64,000 nt of DNA from Herpetosiphon llansteffanensis (GCF_003205875.1 NZ_PUBZ01000065.1:1-64000), one strand, 5' to 3'; shown: positions 27,188 to 36,548, counted from the first letter of the stretch. Translations and numbers: made by a program. Notes: generated from the sequence alone by a model not told the origin.

Positions 27188-27274
27188 AGGTATTGTGCTC
27201 AAATCGTAGATTTCAGGCTTCTCTGAGGGAAATTATACTGTAGAGCATGCCCCAAACGCAAGGAGATTTACGAG

Positions 27275-27311
27275 TAAAATAAACCCCACGCCAGTGGTAC
27301 AACCAGCGTGG
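27275..27311 (-). terminator. Likely terminator after the acidic-protein gene
   Basis: Stem CCACGC/GCGTGG (27286-27291 with 27306-27311), extended by TGGT/ACCA across a three-base bulge. On the minus strand it is followed by GGTTTATTTTA. Confidence 0.5.
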
Positions 27312-27333
27312 AGCCATGCGACTTAGGCTACAA

Positions 27334-27978
27334 TTACCACAAAATCAAGGGTAAATTGTTTTCGATACTATGCTGGGCAGCAGCGCGCAGTTCGTGCAAC
27401 GCTTGGTGAGCAGCTTGGCCTTCAGCACTGCGCAAATTGTGAACTTGGGCTTCGAGTTCGGCCAATTCGCGGGCCAAAGCAACTGATGAACCGAATGAGA
27501 CAACATCTTCGCTGCCTTCTTCGCTCCATTCTTCGTCGTCGCTTTCTTCGCCTTCGTAGCTCAACCAAATTGGCTCAGCAAAATCGACTGGCAAATAGTA
27601 GCCACCTTCGCCTTGATGGTTGATCAAGTGTGGGTACTTGGTTTGGCTTTCGCCTTCCCAAATATTGGCCAACACCGGGTCAACTTCATCATCTTCGAGG
27701 GTTGCTGGCAAGTTTTCCAAGTCGCTGCCTTTTTCTGAGTGAGCAGCTAAACGGCGCAAATTGTAGAGATCGGCAAATGTCGCAATGCCGCCGTTGTACA
27801 CTTCTGCTCCTGGCATTGAAAGCAGGTCAACCTCAACGCCTTCTTCGCGCAACAGGTCTTGAACATCTTCAACCCAAGCTTTTTCTTCTTCAAACATTGC
27901 TCGATCATCTTCTGGGCTGACGGTGATCATCGAGCCTACTACTAAATCTAGCTCATGAGTTGGCGTACCATCGGACAT
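27334..27978 (-). CDS. Acidic protein of unknown function
   Basis: 214 residues, very acidic (runs such as EESDDEEWSEEGSED), no signal peptide or membrane segment. A central part (VYNGGIATFADLYNLRRLAAH; IWEGESQTKYPHLINHQGEGGYYLPVDF) looks globular; the C-terminal part (ALARELAELEAQVHNLRSAE) should be helical. I do not recognise a family. GGAG-type ribosome site (AAGGAG) precedes the ATG at 27978. The shape recalls small bacterial immunity-like or SMI1-like proteins, but no diagnostic motif is present, so this is left unassigned. Confidence 0.7.
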   Translation of the reverse strand: MSDGTPTHELDLVVGSMITVSPEDDRAMFEEEKAWVEDVQDLLREEGVEVDLLSMPGAEVYNGGIATFADLYNLRRLAAHSEKGSDLENLPATLEDDEVDPVLANIWEGESQTKYPHLINHQGEGGYYLPVDFAEPIWLSYEGEESDDEEWSEEGSEDVVSFGSSVALARELAELEAQVHNLRSAEGQAAHQALHELRAAAQHSIENNLPLILW

Positions 27979-28003
27979 GAGAGAAACTCCTTGTTATGTG
28001 CAA

Positions 28004-28034
28004 ACACGCCCCTAAGGCGAACTTAGGAGCGTGT
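28004..28034 (-). terminator. Hairpin between the RDD gene and the acidic-protein gene
   Basis: Stem ACACGC-CCTAAG paired with CTTAGG-GCGTGT (28004-28016 with 28022-28034, one mismatch). The minus-strand tail is only TTTG, so termination may be partial, or the hairpin may be in the leader of the downstream gene. Confidence 0.45.
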
Positions 28035-28058
28035 CCATTATACCATGCTCGTTGTTAC

Positions 28059-28811
28059 TTATGCCCGAACAACCAAGGTATCGGCAACTTTATCGTGCAA
28101 GGCTTGCTTTTGGGGGTCCCACAATGGCCAGAGATAGTCTAGCAGCACAGCAATGCTAAACGCAAAGTTAATCAGGCTGAAGATGCCGATACCTGTAAGA
28201 CTATCCCCAAAGGAGATAATCCCAACCAAGAGGCTTACAGCCGATGAGGCAAAGGTGATTGCCAAGCGTTTGGCGGCGGCAACAAAATCCATTGCTTGGT
28301 TGTTGCGCCGAATCACCCGAATATTTAATACTTTCTTGCCAAGCGTTTGGCCAGTTGTGCCATGGAAATAGATGAAATAGCCATAAGTGATCACCAAGTT
28401 AAGCAAGGTGCCAATAATTAACATCCCAATACTGCTGGCGGTGCGGTTTCCAGTGAGGTTGAAGCTGGCTGCAAAACCGCCACCAGTAATCAAGCTCACA
28501 ATCACCGAAGGAATGATCAACACCAACACATCTAGGATATAGGCTCCTAAGCGTGCACCCCAGCCCGCGTACATGCCGGCGGCATTTGGTACTGCATAAC
28601 CGCCTTGGACAAAGGGTTGCTGGCCGTATGGCTGTTGACCATAGGGCTGCTGTGGTTGCTGGCCATAGGGCTGTTGGCCGTATGGTTGTTGCGGTTGCTG
28701 GCCATAGGGTTGCTGTGGTTGCTGTGGTTGCTGTGGCTGCTGACCATAGGGTTGCTGTGGCTGCTGGCCGTAAGGATTATTTGGATCTTGTGGTTGGTAT
28801 GGATTACTCAT
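28059..28811 (-). CDS. RDD-domain membrane protein with Gln/Pro/Tyr/Gly repeat head
   Basis: 250 residues. The N-terminal 65 residues are tandem QPQQPYGQ repeats, variable in length and very likely disordered. The RDD domain begins at about residue 78 (GAYILDVLVLIIPSVIVSLI; Arg and Asp as in the family), with later segments GYFIYFHGTTGQTLGKKVLNIRVI and FSIAVLLDYLWPLWDPQKQALHDKVADTLVV. About four membrane helices. AAGGAAC precedes the ATG at 28811. RDD proteins are of poorly known function, with transport proposed for some. Confidence 0.88.
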   Translation of the reverse strand: MSNPYQPQDPNNPYGQQPQQPYGQQPQQPQQPQQPYGQQPQQPYGQQPYGQQPQQPYGQQPYGQQPFVQGGYAVPNAAGMYAGWGARLGAYILDVLVLIIPSVIVSLITGGGFAASFNLTGNRTASSIGMLIIGTLLNLVITYGYFIYFHGTTGQTLGKKVLNIRVIRRNNQAMDFVAAAKRLAITFASSAVSLLVGIISFGDSLTGIGIFSLINFAFSIAVLLDYLWPLWDPQKQALHDKVADTLVVRA

Positions 28812-28864
28812 AAGGGCGTTCCTTTCAACACAATCAACGAATACCTAATTTCAACCTATCTTCT

Positions 28865-29275
28865 CTAGCGGCGGCTGCGTTCGCGTTTCTCATCGCCATC
28901 GCCAACAACAGCGGTCAATACAATACTGATCAACGAAATAACAATCGAGCCAATCAAGGCGGTTGCAAAATCTTCTACGTAAAACTGTAAGCCTAAATCT
29001 TGCGCTATCCGTGAAGTCAAAAGCAACATGCCTGCATTGATCACAAAGATAAATAAACCAAGCGTCAGAAGTACGAGCGGACATGATAAAAGTTTCAGGA
29101 CTGGACGTACTAAAGCATTAATTAAGCCAAAAATTAAACTAACCGCCAATAAGGTCTTAATATCAATACTGAGCGGTTGATTGATTGAACTAACGCCGCC
29201 ACTAATGCCAGGCACAATATAGACAGTGATGCCAATTGCCACTGCATTAATCAACCAACGAATGATTAAACTCAT
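28865..29275 (-). CDS. Phage-holin-4_2-like integral membrane protein (YvlD type)
   Basis: 136 residues, four hydrophobic segments: IIRWLINAVAIGITVYIVPGI, TLLAVSLIFGLINALVRPVLKLLSCPLVLLTL (two), VINAGMLLLTS and TALIGSIVISLISIVLTAVVG. The conserved NALVRPxLKLLSCP-type loop is the family signature. Despite the domain name these chromosomal proteins are not lysis proteins as a rule. The ATG at 29275 has AGGAAGG eight bases upstream; the frame extends nine codons further without support. Confidence 0.85.
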   Translation of the reverse strand: MSLIIRWLINAVAIGITVYIVPGISGGVSSINQPLSIDIKTLLAVSLIFGLINALVRPVLKLLSCPLVLLTLGLFIFVINAGMLLLTSRIAQDLGLQFYVEDFATALIGSIVISLISIVLTAVVGDGDEKRERSRR

Positions 29276-29370
29276 TCCAGCAACCTTCCTATGCCAAACC
29301 AAATCCAGCAGGCTTGATTATCGCACGCTGGCTTGGGCAAATGCAACCCTTGATTTAAGCCAGTTTGATG

Positions 29371-32331
29371 TTATGGCTCAGCCAACGGGTTACTAATCAC
29401 AATCGTATTGGCGTAGGTTTGATAGGGGGCCATTTGCAAGCCCACATTTGCTGAAACCCGCAGTTGCGGTTGGCGTGGATCATTCGTGTTGAGCTGCACA
29501 ACGCCAAATGCTGGATGCTGCAACCATGCCATTGCACCAAAGCCTTTGAGCTGAACCTGCATAATCGCCTGTTGATTGGGGCCAATTGTCAAACTGCTTG
29601 GCAGCACCCCAAGCCATTGCGAACTACTTGGTTGATTGCGTAAGTGCCAATTTTGGGTTGTCAGATATTCATGGCTTTGATGACAACCAATGGCCTGGCC
29701 CAAACTCGTCGTGCTATGCGTGCCAATTCCCCAACGACTGGGCACTCCATCCATTGCTGCATAACGATACTCGACCAAACCATCGCGCTTAATGATGATT
29801 TGAAAGCTATAAGTTGGAGCTGGCGTAACAATATGTTCATCTTGCCAAAGTGGCACGGCTTCGAAACTAGCTACAAACGTTTCAGGGTCGAGGTTGCCAG
29901 CCCGAATAATGCCACCCTGCGACGGATCAAGATCAGCCCAGAAGGCGGCAAAGGTGGCATTCGGCAGATTGTTGGCGGGAAAACAGTTGGAACTGGGGGC
30001 TGAAAATCCAGTTGGATTCAACGAAACCCAGCCATTTGAGCTAAGGTAGATTTTGTTGGCTAATCGGCCAAATAAAGGCGCATGAAAACCCAAATCCAAC
30101 GCATCGGTATACACTTGGTCGTCTTTGAGTTTTAGCTCAGCCAACCCAGTTGTAGCATATAACGCAACGTTTGGCGCTGGCGTAATCTGCCAATCTTGAT
30201 TAGGAATCTGAGGCTTAATCGTCAAGGGTTGCGTTCCAAGATTGGTAAGGGTAAGCGGAATTGTGCGTTGTTCGGCAAAGCTGAGGGTTGCACTAATTAT
30301 AGGAATTTCAGCTTGCACATGGGGAATATCAGGGGTCATTGTCACAAGTTTGGTGGTTTGCAGCGCCAGATCAACGCTAGCGCTATTTGGATGGTAGCCA
30401 TTGGCTTGGGCATTTAGCTGATGGCTATCGATGGTTAGCGTCATGGTGTAACGCCCAGATTGATCGGTGTACACTGAAGGGCCATTACCAATGGTGACCC
30501 GCCCATAGACTCCGCGCCCATGCCAAAAATCGACCAGTTGGCCAGTAAATTGGCTGGTGTTGGGGGCTGCTTGCACCAATAGCTCTAGCTCAACGGTCGA
30601 TGTGCTTGCGCCTGCGACAATTAGCACATTGGCTCGATAGCTGCCTTGGGTGCTTACTTGGCGGCTATCCAAGGTAATGGGAATCGTTATTTGGGCGTTG
30701 GCGGGAACCACCAATTGCTCTGGGAGATTGAGCCACGCTACATCGACTCGCGCATCGCTCACTGCGGCATAGGCATCGACGCTGCCCCAACCATAGACAT
30801 TATTCGGGCGAGCTGTGGCCGAATCGCCACATTGAGCTGAATAGCGGGGCACTGTTGTATCAGTTAATAAAGCTTGGGTTGCCGCTAAATTGCCAATATA
30901 TTGCGGGTTGGCCGACCAAATTAATGCGGCAATGCCACTGACATGTGGCGCAGCCATCGATGTTCCATTCATGAGCATGGTTGAGCCATCGGGCCAGGCT
31001 GACGGCACGCGCACGCCAGGGCCGCTCAGATCGGGATTGGTGCGGCCATCGCTGGTTGGGCCGCGTGAAGAAAAATCGGCGATTAGGTTATTGCTATCAA
31101 CCGCTCCGACGCTGAATACATTGGGATTATTGCCTGGTGCGGCGCTGGTTCGACAGCCATCACTGCCCAAATTGCCAGCAGCAAAGACGCTCATAATTCC
31201 TGCTGCATCCCAGGCGCTGATGTAGCCGCTATACCATGTGCTTTCGCCGAAGCCGCCCCACGAATTGTTAATGATATGAGGCCGCAAATCTGGGCGCGGA
31301 TCACAGGCAATCTGCTGATTGCGTTCGCAACCAACCCGCGTTGGAGCTAGCATCCATTGGGCGCTACGTATTAACGCTGCTTCGCTGCACGTCCACACAT
31401 CACATGCTCTGGCGGCAATCCAGCGGGCAGCGGGTGCAACTCCCAAGGCCATACCTTGGCGATCATTCGTCCCAGCCATACTGCCCATCGTATGCGTGCC
31501 ATGGCCAGCGGGATCGGTTGGCAAACGATATTGGTAGGTCGGATCAAACCAGTTGTAATCGTTGCTCAAGCCATTGGCCGACCAGCCGCGATAATTTTTG
31601 AGCAAGGCAGTATGGCTGACGGTTACGCCGGTATCAATATTGGCAACCACAATCCCTTGGCCGCGCACGCCCCAATCGCCCCATACTTGCGGCGCATTGA
31701 CTGAGGTTACGCCCCAGGCGAAATTCTCCGGTGAAGTCGCTGGGGTTGTGGTTAAATGAGGATTATTCCATTCTTGATTGGCTGCAATGCTGGCAACTGC
31801 AGGCTGCTGGGCCAAATCCAAGGCCAATTGCTGATCGCCCTCGATAATCAGGCTATTGACAATCCACAGCGATTGAACCGTTACGCCTTGGCTGCGCAGC
31901 TGATCAATTAATGGTGCTTGGGTCTGTTGGGCATGCTCAGTTAATGTTTTGTAGACATAATCGCCACGTTCAGCCCAATCGCTGATGGTGTTAGCTTGGC
32001 TGAGATCTGCTTGATCGGCCAAAAATACGAGCATTGTTTGGGGTTGATTGGCGGCTTTGCGCCAGTTGCTCAGTAAATTGGGGTCGATTTTCTGCGCAAA
32101 GCTAGGTACACGCACTCGCAACGCAGGCTTTGGCTGGCGTTGGGTTTGGCTGGCTGGCCACGCCTCATAGAGCTTAATTGTGCGTTGCGGCTGACCACGA
32201 TTATCGAAGGTTAGCCCGCTGTTGGTTACGCTGGCAATCGGCACAATAAACTGAACGGTTTGGGTTGTTTGGGCACTGACCGAGGGTAAAAGACTGAAAA
32301 TGAGCAGGCCAATTGATAAAACTCGCCACAT
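29371..32331 (-). CDS. Secreted subtilisin-like serine peptidase (S8)
   Basis: 986 residues with a signal peptide (VLSIGLLIFSLLPSVSA, cleavage near SA-QT). An inhibitor_I9-like propeptide (about 60-190) is followed by the S8 domain with triad Asp233 (NIDTGVTVSH), His277 (AGHGTHTMG) and Ser458 (NGTSMAAPHVSG). The C-terminal half has a carboxypeptidase-regulatory-like fold (RGVYGRVTIGNG) and further beta domains (AEQRTIPLTLTNLGTQPLTI). Degradation of external proteins fits a predatory gliding Chloroflexota, as inference. It lies downstream of the ECF sigma/anti-sigma pair on the same strand. Confidence 0.93.
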   Translation of the reverse strand: MWRVLSIGLLIFSLLPSVSAQTTQTVQFIVPIASVTNSGLTFDNRGQPQRTIKLYEAWPASQTQRQPKPALRVRVPSFAQKIDPNLLSNWRKAANQPQTMLVFLADQADLSQANTISDWAERGDYVYKTLTEHAQQTQAPLIDQLRSQGVTVQSLWIVNSLIIEGDQQLALDLAQQPAVASIAANQEWNNPHLTTTPATSPENFAWGVTSVNAPQVWGDWGVRGQGIVVANIDTGVTVSHTALLKNYRGWSANGLSNDYNWFDPTYQYRLPTDPAGHGTHTMGSMAGTNDRQGMALGVAPAARWIAARACDVWTCSEAALIRSAQWMLAPTRVGCERNQQIACDPRPDLRPHIINNSWGGFGESTWYSGYISAWDAAGIMSVFAAGNLGSDGCRTSAAPGNNPNVFSVGAVDSNNLIADFSSRGPTSDGRTNPDLSGPGVRVPSAWPDGSTMLMNGTSMAAPHVSGIAALIWSANPQYIGNLAATQALLTDTTVPRYSAQCGDSATARPNNVYGWGSVDAYAAVSDARVDVAWLNLPEQLVVPANAQITIPITLDSRQVSTQGSYRANVLIVAGASTSTVELELLVQAAPNTSQFTGQLVDFWHGRGVYGRVTIGNGPSVYTDQSGRYTMTLTIDSHQLNAQANGYHPNSASVDLALQTTKLVTMTPDIPHVQAEIPIISATLSFAEQRTIPLTLTNLGTQPLTIKPQIPNQDWQITPAPNVALYATTGLAELKLKDDQVYTDALDLGFHAPLFGRLANKIYLSSNGWVSLNPTGFSAPSSNCFPANNLPNATFAAFWADLDPSQGGIIRAGNLDPETFVASFEAVPLWQDEHIVTPAPTYSFQIIIKRDGLVEYRYAAMDGVPSRWGIGTHSTTSLGQAIGCHQSHEYLTTQNWHLRNQPSSSQWLGVLPSSLTIGPNQQAIMQVQLKGFGAMAWLQHPAFGVVQLNTNDPRQPQLRVSANVGLQMAPYQTYANTIVISNPLAEP

Positions 32332-32419
32332 AGCACCACCTCACAGTTACAGCATAGCCATGATTAAACCATGAATTGAGTGATGCGGCTAGTTTCCCAA
32401 TAGGCCTATTTTTAGCGTG

Positions 32420-32448
32420 CCAGCCACCCTCAAATTGAGCGTGGCTGG
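32420..32448. promoter_or_regulatory. Hairpin between anti-sigma and S8 peptidase genes
   Basis: Perfect 8-bp stem CCAGCCAC/GTGGCTGG (32420-32427 with 32441-32448) with an A/T-rich loop. No clear U-tract on either strand, so attenuation or mRNA processing between the genes is possible. Confidence 0.4.
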
Positions 32449-32455
32449 GTTGATT

Positions 32456-33244
32456 TTAGAGGTTGCCTGCCAAAACGGTCGTTCCTGGAACGCTTTGTGC
32501 TCCGCCAGCTACTTCAATTGTAACCATTACTTGTTGAAAATCATTAACCTGGCTATCGGCAGTGATCACCAATTGGGCATGGCCATTGGTGCTGACCGAA
32601 AATTGATCACTGGGAATTGGCTCTTGCCCAGCTCGGGCCAACCAAAACTGATAAACCTGACCTTCAGGCAATGGCTGAAGCCCATCGACCACTAAGACGG
32701 CAGTTTGATTGCCTGGCTGCATATACATCGTGCCAACAGCTGTGGGCGATTGCTCAGTGCCAGCCAATTGGCGCGAAGTAGTCGTTTGGGCAACCACAAA
32801 CGAAACCGCTTGTTCTGCTTTGGCAATCCGTTCATCTGCTTGGACACGCCGAATGCGCTCATCTGCAACTTCGCGTTCAAGCCCAGCAACATCGGAGCGT
32901 AATTGATTATTTTCGCCACGCAGGCCAATATTCCAGCCACCCAAGGCCACCAAAAGCGCCAAAGTGAGTGCCCATGCCAGCGAAAGCCGTCGGGCAGTCG
33001 GACGGGTGATTGGGCTAGTTTGCTTGCTTGCTCGAGCACGGGCCAACAACTGTTGCTTAACCAGCGGTGTTGGTTGCACTTTCGGCGCAGCCAAGGCAAG
33101 TTGATGAACAGTCCGTTGCAACTGCTGAATTTTTGTGCGCAGCAGTGGATTATTCGCGATTTGAATTTCGACCGATTGTTGCTCGTCGGCACTTAAAATG
33201 CCAAGCGCATACCCAATCAAGAGTTCTTCTAATTGTGTATCCAT
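32456..33244 (-). CDS. Anti-sigma factor, RskA-type
   Basis: 262 residues. N-terminal anti-sigma domain (MDTQLEELLIGYALGIL; cytoplasmic, about 1-75), one membrane segment (AWALTLALLVALGGWNIGL), a charged coiled-coil part (NNQLRSDVAGLEREVADE) and a C-terminal RskA domain outside (TAVLVVDGLQPLPEGQVYQFWL). The start codon overlaps the stop of the upstream ECF sigma gene (TAATG), strong evidence for a cognate pair. No Cys/His zinc motif is visible in the N-terminal domain. Release of sigma probably follows proteolysis or an envelope signal. Confidence 0.92.
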   Translation of the reverse strand: MDTQLEELLIGYALGILSADEQQSVEIQIANNPLLRTKIQQLQRTVHQLALAAPKVQPTPLVKQQLLARARASKQTSPITRPTARRLSLAWALTLALLVALGGWNIGLRGENNQLRSDVAGLEREVADERIRRVQADERIAKAEQAVSFVVAQTTTSRQLAGTEQSPTAVGTMYMQPGNQTAVLVVDGLQPLPEGQVYQFWLARAGQEPIPSDQFSVSTNGHAQLVITADSQVNDFQQVMVTIEVAGGAQSVPGTTVLAGNL

Positions 33245-33981
33245 TATTCGTTCCACTGATGTGTACCCAAAAGATCGCGCAGTTTCAATAGGCCAAGCCG
33301 GACACGAGTTTTAATCGTGCCTAAGGGATTGCCTAATTTATCGGCAATTTCGCGCTGGGTCAGCCCACTGAAATAGGCCAACTCCAAGGCTTCGCGTTGT
33401 TCGGCAGAAAGCGACTGCATGGCTGAGCGCACGACTGAGCGTTGTTCGCCAAGCCAAACCACCTCTTCAATATCAGCATCGTCGGCAATCGACTCAAGCA
33501 ACGGTCGCTCTGGATCGTCGTAGGCAGCTTGAGGTCGCGCTGCTCGTCGCCGCAGTTCGTCAATGCTTAGGTTGCGGGCGATTCCAAAGAGCCATGGGGC
33601 ACAATTGCCACGGCTATTATCAAAAGTGCTCGCTCGTTGCCAAACCCGCCAAAAAGCCTCTTGGGTAATTTCTTCGGCGATCTCGCGTTGACGCACGATT
33701 TTGAGGGCAATCCCCATCACGGTAGCAGCGTAGCGGTCATAAAGCTGCGATAATGCTTGCTCATCGCCTTGGGCAATCCGTCGAATCAGTACGTTATCGC
33801 CCAATGGATCGCCTGGCATTGGGCGTTGATTATCGTTAATAGGCACTACGTCCGATGAGTCCGAACGGATGGTTGAAGCAGCCCACCACAAACCAATCTG
33901 GCTGCCCATTTGGGCGAACCATGACGGTTTGGGACTGGCTTTAACCGTGCCTAAACGAAAAGTTGGTCGTGCAAATACCAT
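33244..33981 (-). CDS. ECF-type RNA polymerase sigma factor
   Basis: 245 residues. Sigma region 2 (LSQLYDRYAATVMGIALKIVR; ITQEAFWRVWQRA; GNCAPWLFGIARNLSIDELRRR) and region 4 (LSAEQREALELAYFSGLTQREIADKLGNPLGTIKTRVRLGLLKL). The start at 33981 has GAGGT five bases upstream. This gives an unusual N-terminal extension of about 55 residues before region 2, compared with a typical ECF factor. The ATG at 33819 would give the usual length but lacks a ribosome site. Regulated by the overlapping anti-sigma gene. Confidence 0.92.
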   Translation of the reverse strand: MVFARPTFRLGTVKASPKPSWFAQMGSQIGLWWAASTIRSDSSDVVPINDNQRPMPGDPLGDNVLIRRIAQGDEQALSQLYDRYAATVMGIALKIVRQREIAEEITQEAFWRVWQRASTFDNSRGNCAPWLFGIARNLSIDELRRRAARPQAAYDDPERPLLESIADDADIEEVVWLGEQRSVVRSAMQSLSAEQREALELAYFSGLTQREIADKLGNPLGTIKTRVRLGLLKLRDLLGTHQWNE

Positions 33982-34180
33982 CAGTACCTCAATTTGAGTG
34001 ATGAGTACGCGCAGCATTAAACACGAAAATCTGGAATTGGTACTCAGCAACATTTGGTTTCATCGTGAATCATTGTATCATACTCATTAATCAGTCCATG
34101 AGGCGATTTTCGGCTCCCCTTGTGGCTTGAAACTCGGTGTTATAATTTTTAGCATAAGCCGCATAGCTGTGGAGTATCCT

Positions 34181-35782
34181 ATGGCCGCGAATGAACCTAG
34201 TCCGGTGCCAAGCCCCGAAGATTCATATCAGCGTTTGCGAACCGAGTATGAACGGTTGCAGTTGCTCTATAGCCTCGCTCAACAGTTTGCGACGATGTTA
34301 AGTTTGCCGAATGTTTTGCAACATGTGCTTTCGGCCACAACGCGCTTTACCAACGCGGTACGTGGCAGCATCTTTTTATATGGCGAGCACGACGAAGTGC
34401 AAATGCATTTGCTCTCCGAACGCTTTCAACAAGCGCGTTTAACTCCTTTTACTAACCGCATTTTGCGCGAAGGCTTAGCTAGTTGGGTGCTGAAACACCG
34501 CCAAAGCGCCTTAATTGCCGATACTAACCTCGACGAACGTTGGATCGATTATCCCAGCGATACTTTGGATGTGCGTTCGGTGCTGTGCGTGCCGCTGTTG
34601 CGCGGGCGACGGGTGCGTGGGGTTTTGACCTTGGTGCATCCCGACATCGATTTTTTTACCATGGATGATGAAGCACTGCTGAATGTCATTGCTCAGCATG
34701 CAGCCATGGCGATTGAAAATGCCCAGTTGATTGCCGATATTAATGATGAGCGGCGCAAATTCGAGGGAGCCTTCACCGCCATGGAAGAAGGCTTGATTTT
34801 GGTCGATGGTGATGGCCGCATCCACTTTGTTAATCCCCAAGCTTTGGCTTTTTTCGCGGTTACGCCGCCAGTGCCCGAGCATCTCAAAGAGCTTTCGCAA
34901 CCAGTTTTGGCCTTATTCAAAGAAGCCCAACAAACTGGCGATAGTGTACGAGCCGAGATTGTGCTTGAGCAAAATCCGACCACCGATCTGGCCATCCATA
35001 TTGCTTATATTCCGATTTTCAGCGAGCAAGAAGATTGGTGGACGATTGTGCTCCACGATATTACGCGGCTGAAGGAATATGATCGGCTTAAAACCCAGTT
35101 TGTCGCCAATGCTTCGCATGAATTGCGCACGCCGTTGGCCAACATTAAGCTCTATGCCCGTTTGGCACAGCAAGTTAAGGCTAAAACCAAATTGCCCCAA
35201 TATCTCGAAACTATTGCAAGCGAAGCTGGGCGCTTGGAGGCGATTGTTGAAGATTTGCTGACGCTGACCCGTTTGGATAGCGGTTTGATGCACAGCAATC
35301 CTGAGTGGGTGGATATTATCGAGTTGCTGCGCAATTTGGCCCAAACCTATCGCCCATTGGCCGAAGCGCGCGAACAACGCTTGATTTTTCAAGAATGCAC
35401 CAGCAACTTACCTGCGCTATGGCTCGCGCCTGATCAATTTATGCGGGTGGTTGTGAACTTGCTGAGCAATGCCCTCAAGTTTACGCCCGATGGTGGCACG
35501 GTCACCCTCTCGGTTGACCGCCAGATTCAAGCTGGGCGCGCGGGCACGATTATTACGGTCGCTGATACGGGGCCGGGCATCGCAGTCGAACATCAACAAC
35601 GCTTATTTGAACGTTTTTATCGCGGTAGCAACCCAACCGAGAGTGGGAGCGGCTTAGGTTTAGCCATTGTTCGCGAGTTGCTGGCCCTGATGGGCGGCAC
35701 CATTTCGGTCGCCAGCACCGTTGGTCAAGGTTCGCAATTCACCTGTTGGTTGCCCTTGGAACAACATAGCCATACCGCATGA
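34181..35782 (+). CDS. Soluble GAF-PAS sensor histidine kinase
   Basis: 533 residues, no membrane helix. N-terminal GAF (about 30-185, FTNAVRGSIFLYGEHDE to AAMAIENAQLIADI), PAS (AFTAMEEGLILVDGDGRIHFVN), HisKA (FVANASHELRTPLANIKLYA; phospho-His in SHELRTP) and HATPase_c (LLSNALKFTPDGG; DTGPGIAVEHQQRLFERFYRG; GLGLAIVRELLALMGG). The ATG at 34181 has GGAG six bases upstream. It is transcribed divergently from the ECF sigma gene and is followed by a LuxR-type regulator that is the probable partner. Confidence 0.92.
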   Translation: MAANEPSPVPSPEDSYQRLRTEYERLQLLYSLAQQFATMLSLPNVLQHVLSATTRFTNAVRGSIFLYGEHDEVQMHLLSERFQQARLTPFTNRILREGLASWVLKHRQSALIADTNLDERWIDYPSDTLDVRSVLCVPLLRGRRVRGVLTLVHPDIDFFTMDDEALLNVIAQHAAMAIENAQLIADINDERRKFEGAFTAMEEGLILVDGDGRIHFVNPQALAFFAVTPPVPEHLKELSQPVLALFKEAQQTGDSVRAEIVLEQNPTTDLAIHIAYIPIFSEQEDWWTIVLHDITRLKEYDRLKTQFVANASHELRTPLANIKLYARLAQQVKAKTKLPQYLETIASEAGRLEAIVEDLLTLTRLDSGLMHSNPEWVDIIELLRNLAQTYRPLAEAREQRLIFQECTSNLPALWLAPDQFMRVVVNLLSNALKFTPDGGTVTLSVDRQIQAGRAGTIITVADTGPGIAVEHQQRLFERFYRGSNPTESGSGLGLAIVRELLALMGGTISVASTVGQGSQFTCWLPLEQHSHTA

Positions 35783-35888
35783 TTACTCACTTAACCGTAA
35801 TTCTGTTCGTAAACTCTCACCCCTACAGTGGATATGCATTGTCTGTTTTTTACCTGTTTTCGCATCTGTTCTGAAGAAGGAGTACCCC

Positions 35889-36548
35889 ATGCGGATCCTG
35901 ATTGTTGATGATCATCCAGTGTTTCGTGAGGGGGTACGTGCCCTACTCGAAACCCACGATGAGATGGAAGTTGTTGGCGTGCTTGGGCATGGACGCGACG
36001 CTGCGGTAGTGGCGAAAGATCAATTTGTTGATGTAGCGCTGCTCGATGTGAGCTTGCCTGATATGCCTGGCTATGAAGTGTGCCGCACGATTGTTGAAGC
36101 ATCGCCGCGCACGCGAGTTTTGATGCTGACCGCCAACGATACCAATGATGTGATTCGCCAATCGTTGGCCGCTGGGGCTGCTGGCTATGTGCTCAAAACC
36201 GAAGATCCTTCGCGCTTGATTAGCCATATTAGCGCAGTTGCTCAAGGCGAAACTGTTTTGGCTGGCCCGATTGCTCAAAAAGTGGTACGTCAACTGTTGG
36301 AAGGCCCACAGCCAACTGTCTCGACCAAAACCAACGATGCCTTGAACGCCCTAACCGAGCGCGAACGCCAAGTCTTTTTCTTGGCCGCCGAAGGTCGCCG
36401 CAACAGCGATATTGCCCAACAATTAATTCTCAGCGAAGAAACAATTAAAACCCATTTACGCAATATTTATAGCAAATTAGGGCTAGGGAATAAAGCTGAA
36501 TTGCGCTTATTTGCGGTGCAAGCTCGGCTCGCGCCACCGCAAGTCTAA
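35889..36548 (+). CDS. NarL/LuxR-family response regulator
   Basis: 219 residues. Receiver (RILIVDDHPVFREGVRALL; phospho-Asp in DVALLDVSLPDMPG) and GerE-type HTH (LTERERQVFFLAAEGRRNSDIAQQL; SEETIKTHLRNIYSKLG). AAGGAG seven bases before the ATG sets the start; the upstream in-frame extension overlaps the kinase gene and is not supported. It begins 106 bases after the kinase gene and lies 110 bases before the RiPP-like cluster, so it may control that cluster, though this is only positional. Confidence 0.94.
   Translation: MRILIVDDHPVFREGVRALLETHDEMEVVGVLGHGRDAAVVAKDQFVDVALLDVSLPDMPGYEVCRTIVEASPRTRVLMLTANDTNDVIRQSLAAGAAGYVLKTEDPSRLISHISAVAQGETVLAGPIAQKVVRQLLEGPQPTVSTKTNDALNALTERERQVFFLAAEGRRNSDIAQQLILSEETIKTHLRNIYSKLGLGNKAELRLFAVQARLAPPQV

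Noticed and set aside
28865-29275. Prophage lysis holin
   Set aside because: Despite the family name it is a chromosomal YvlD-like membrane protein, with no endolysin or phage genes nearby.
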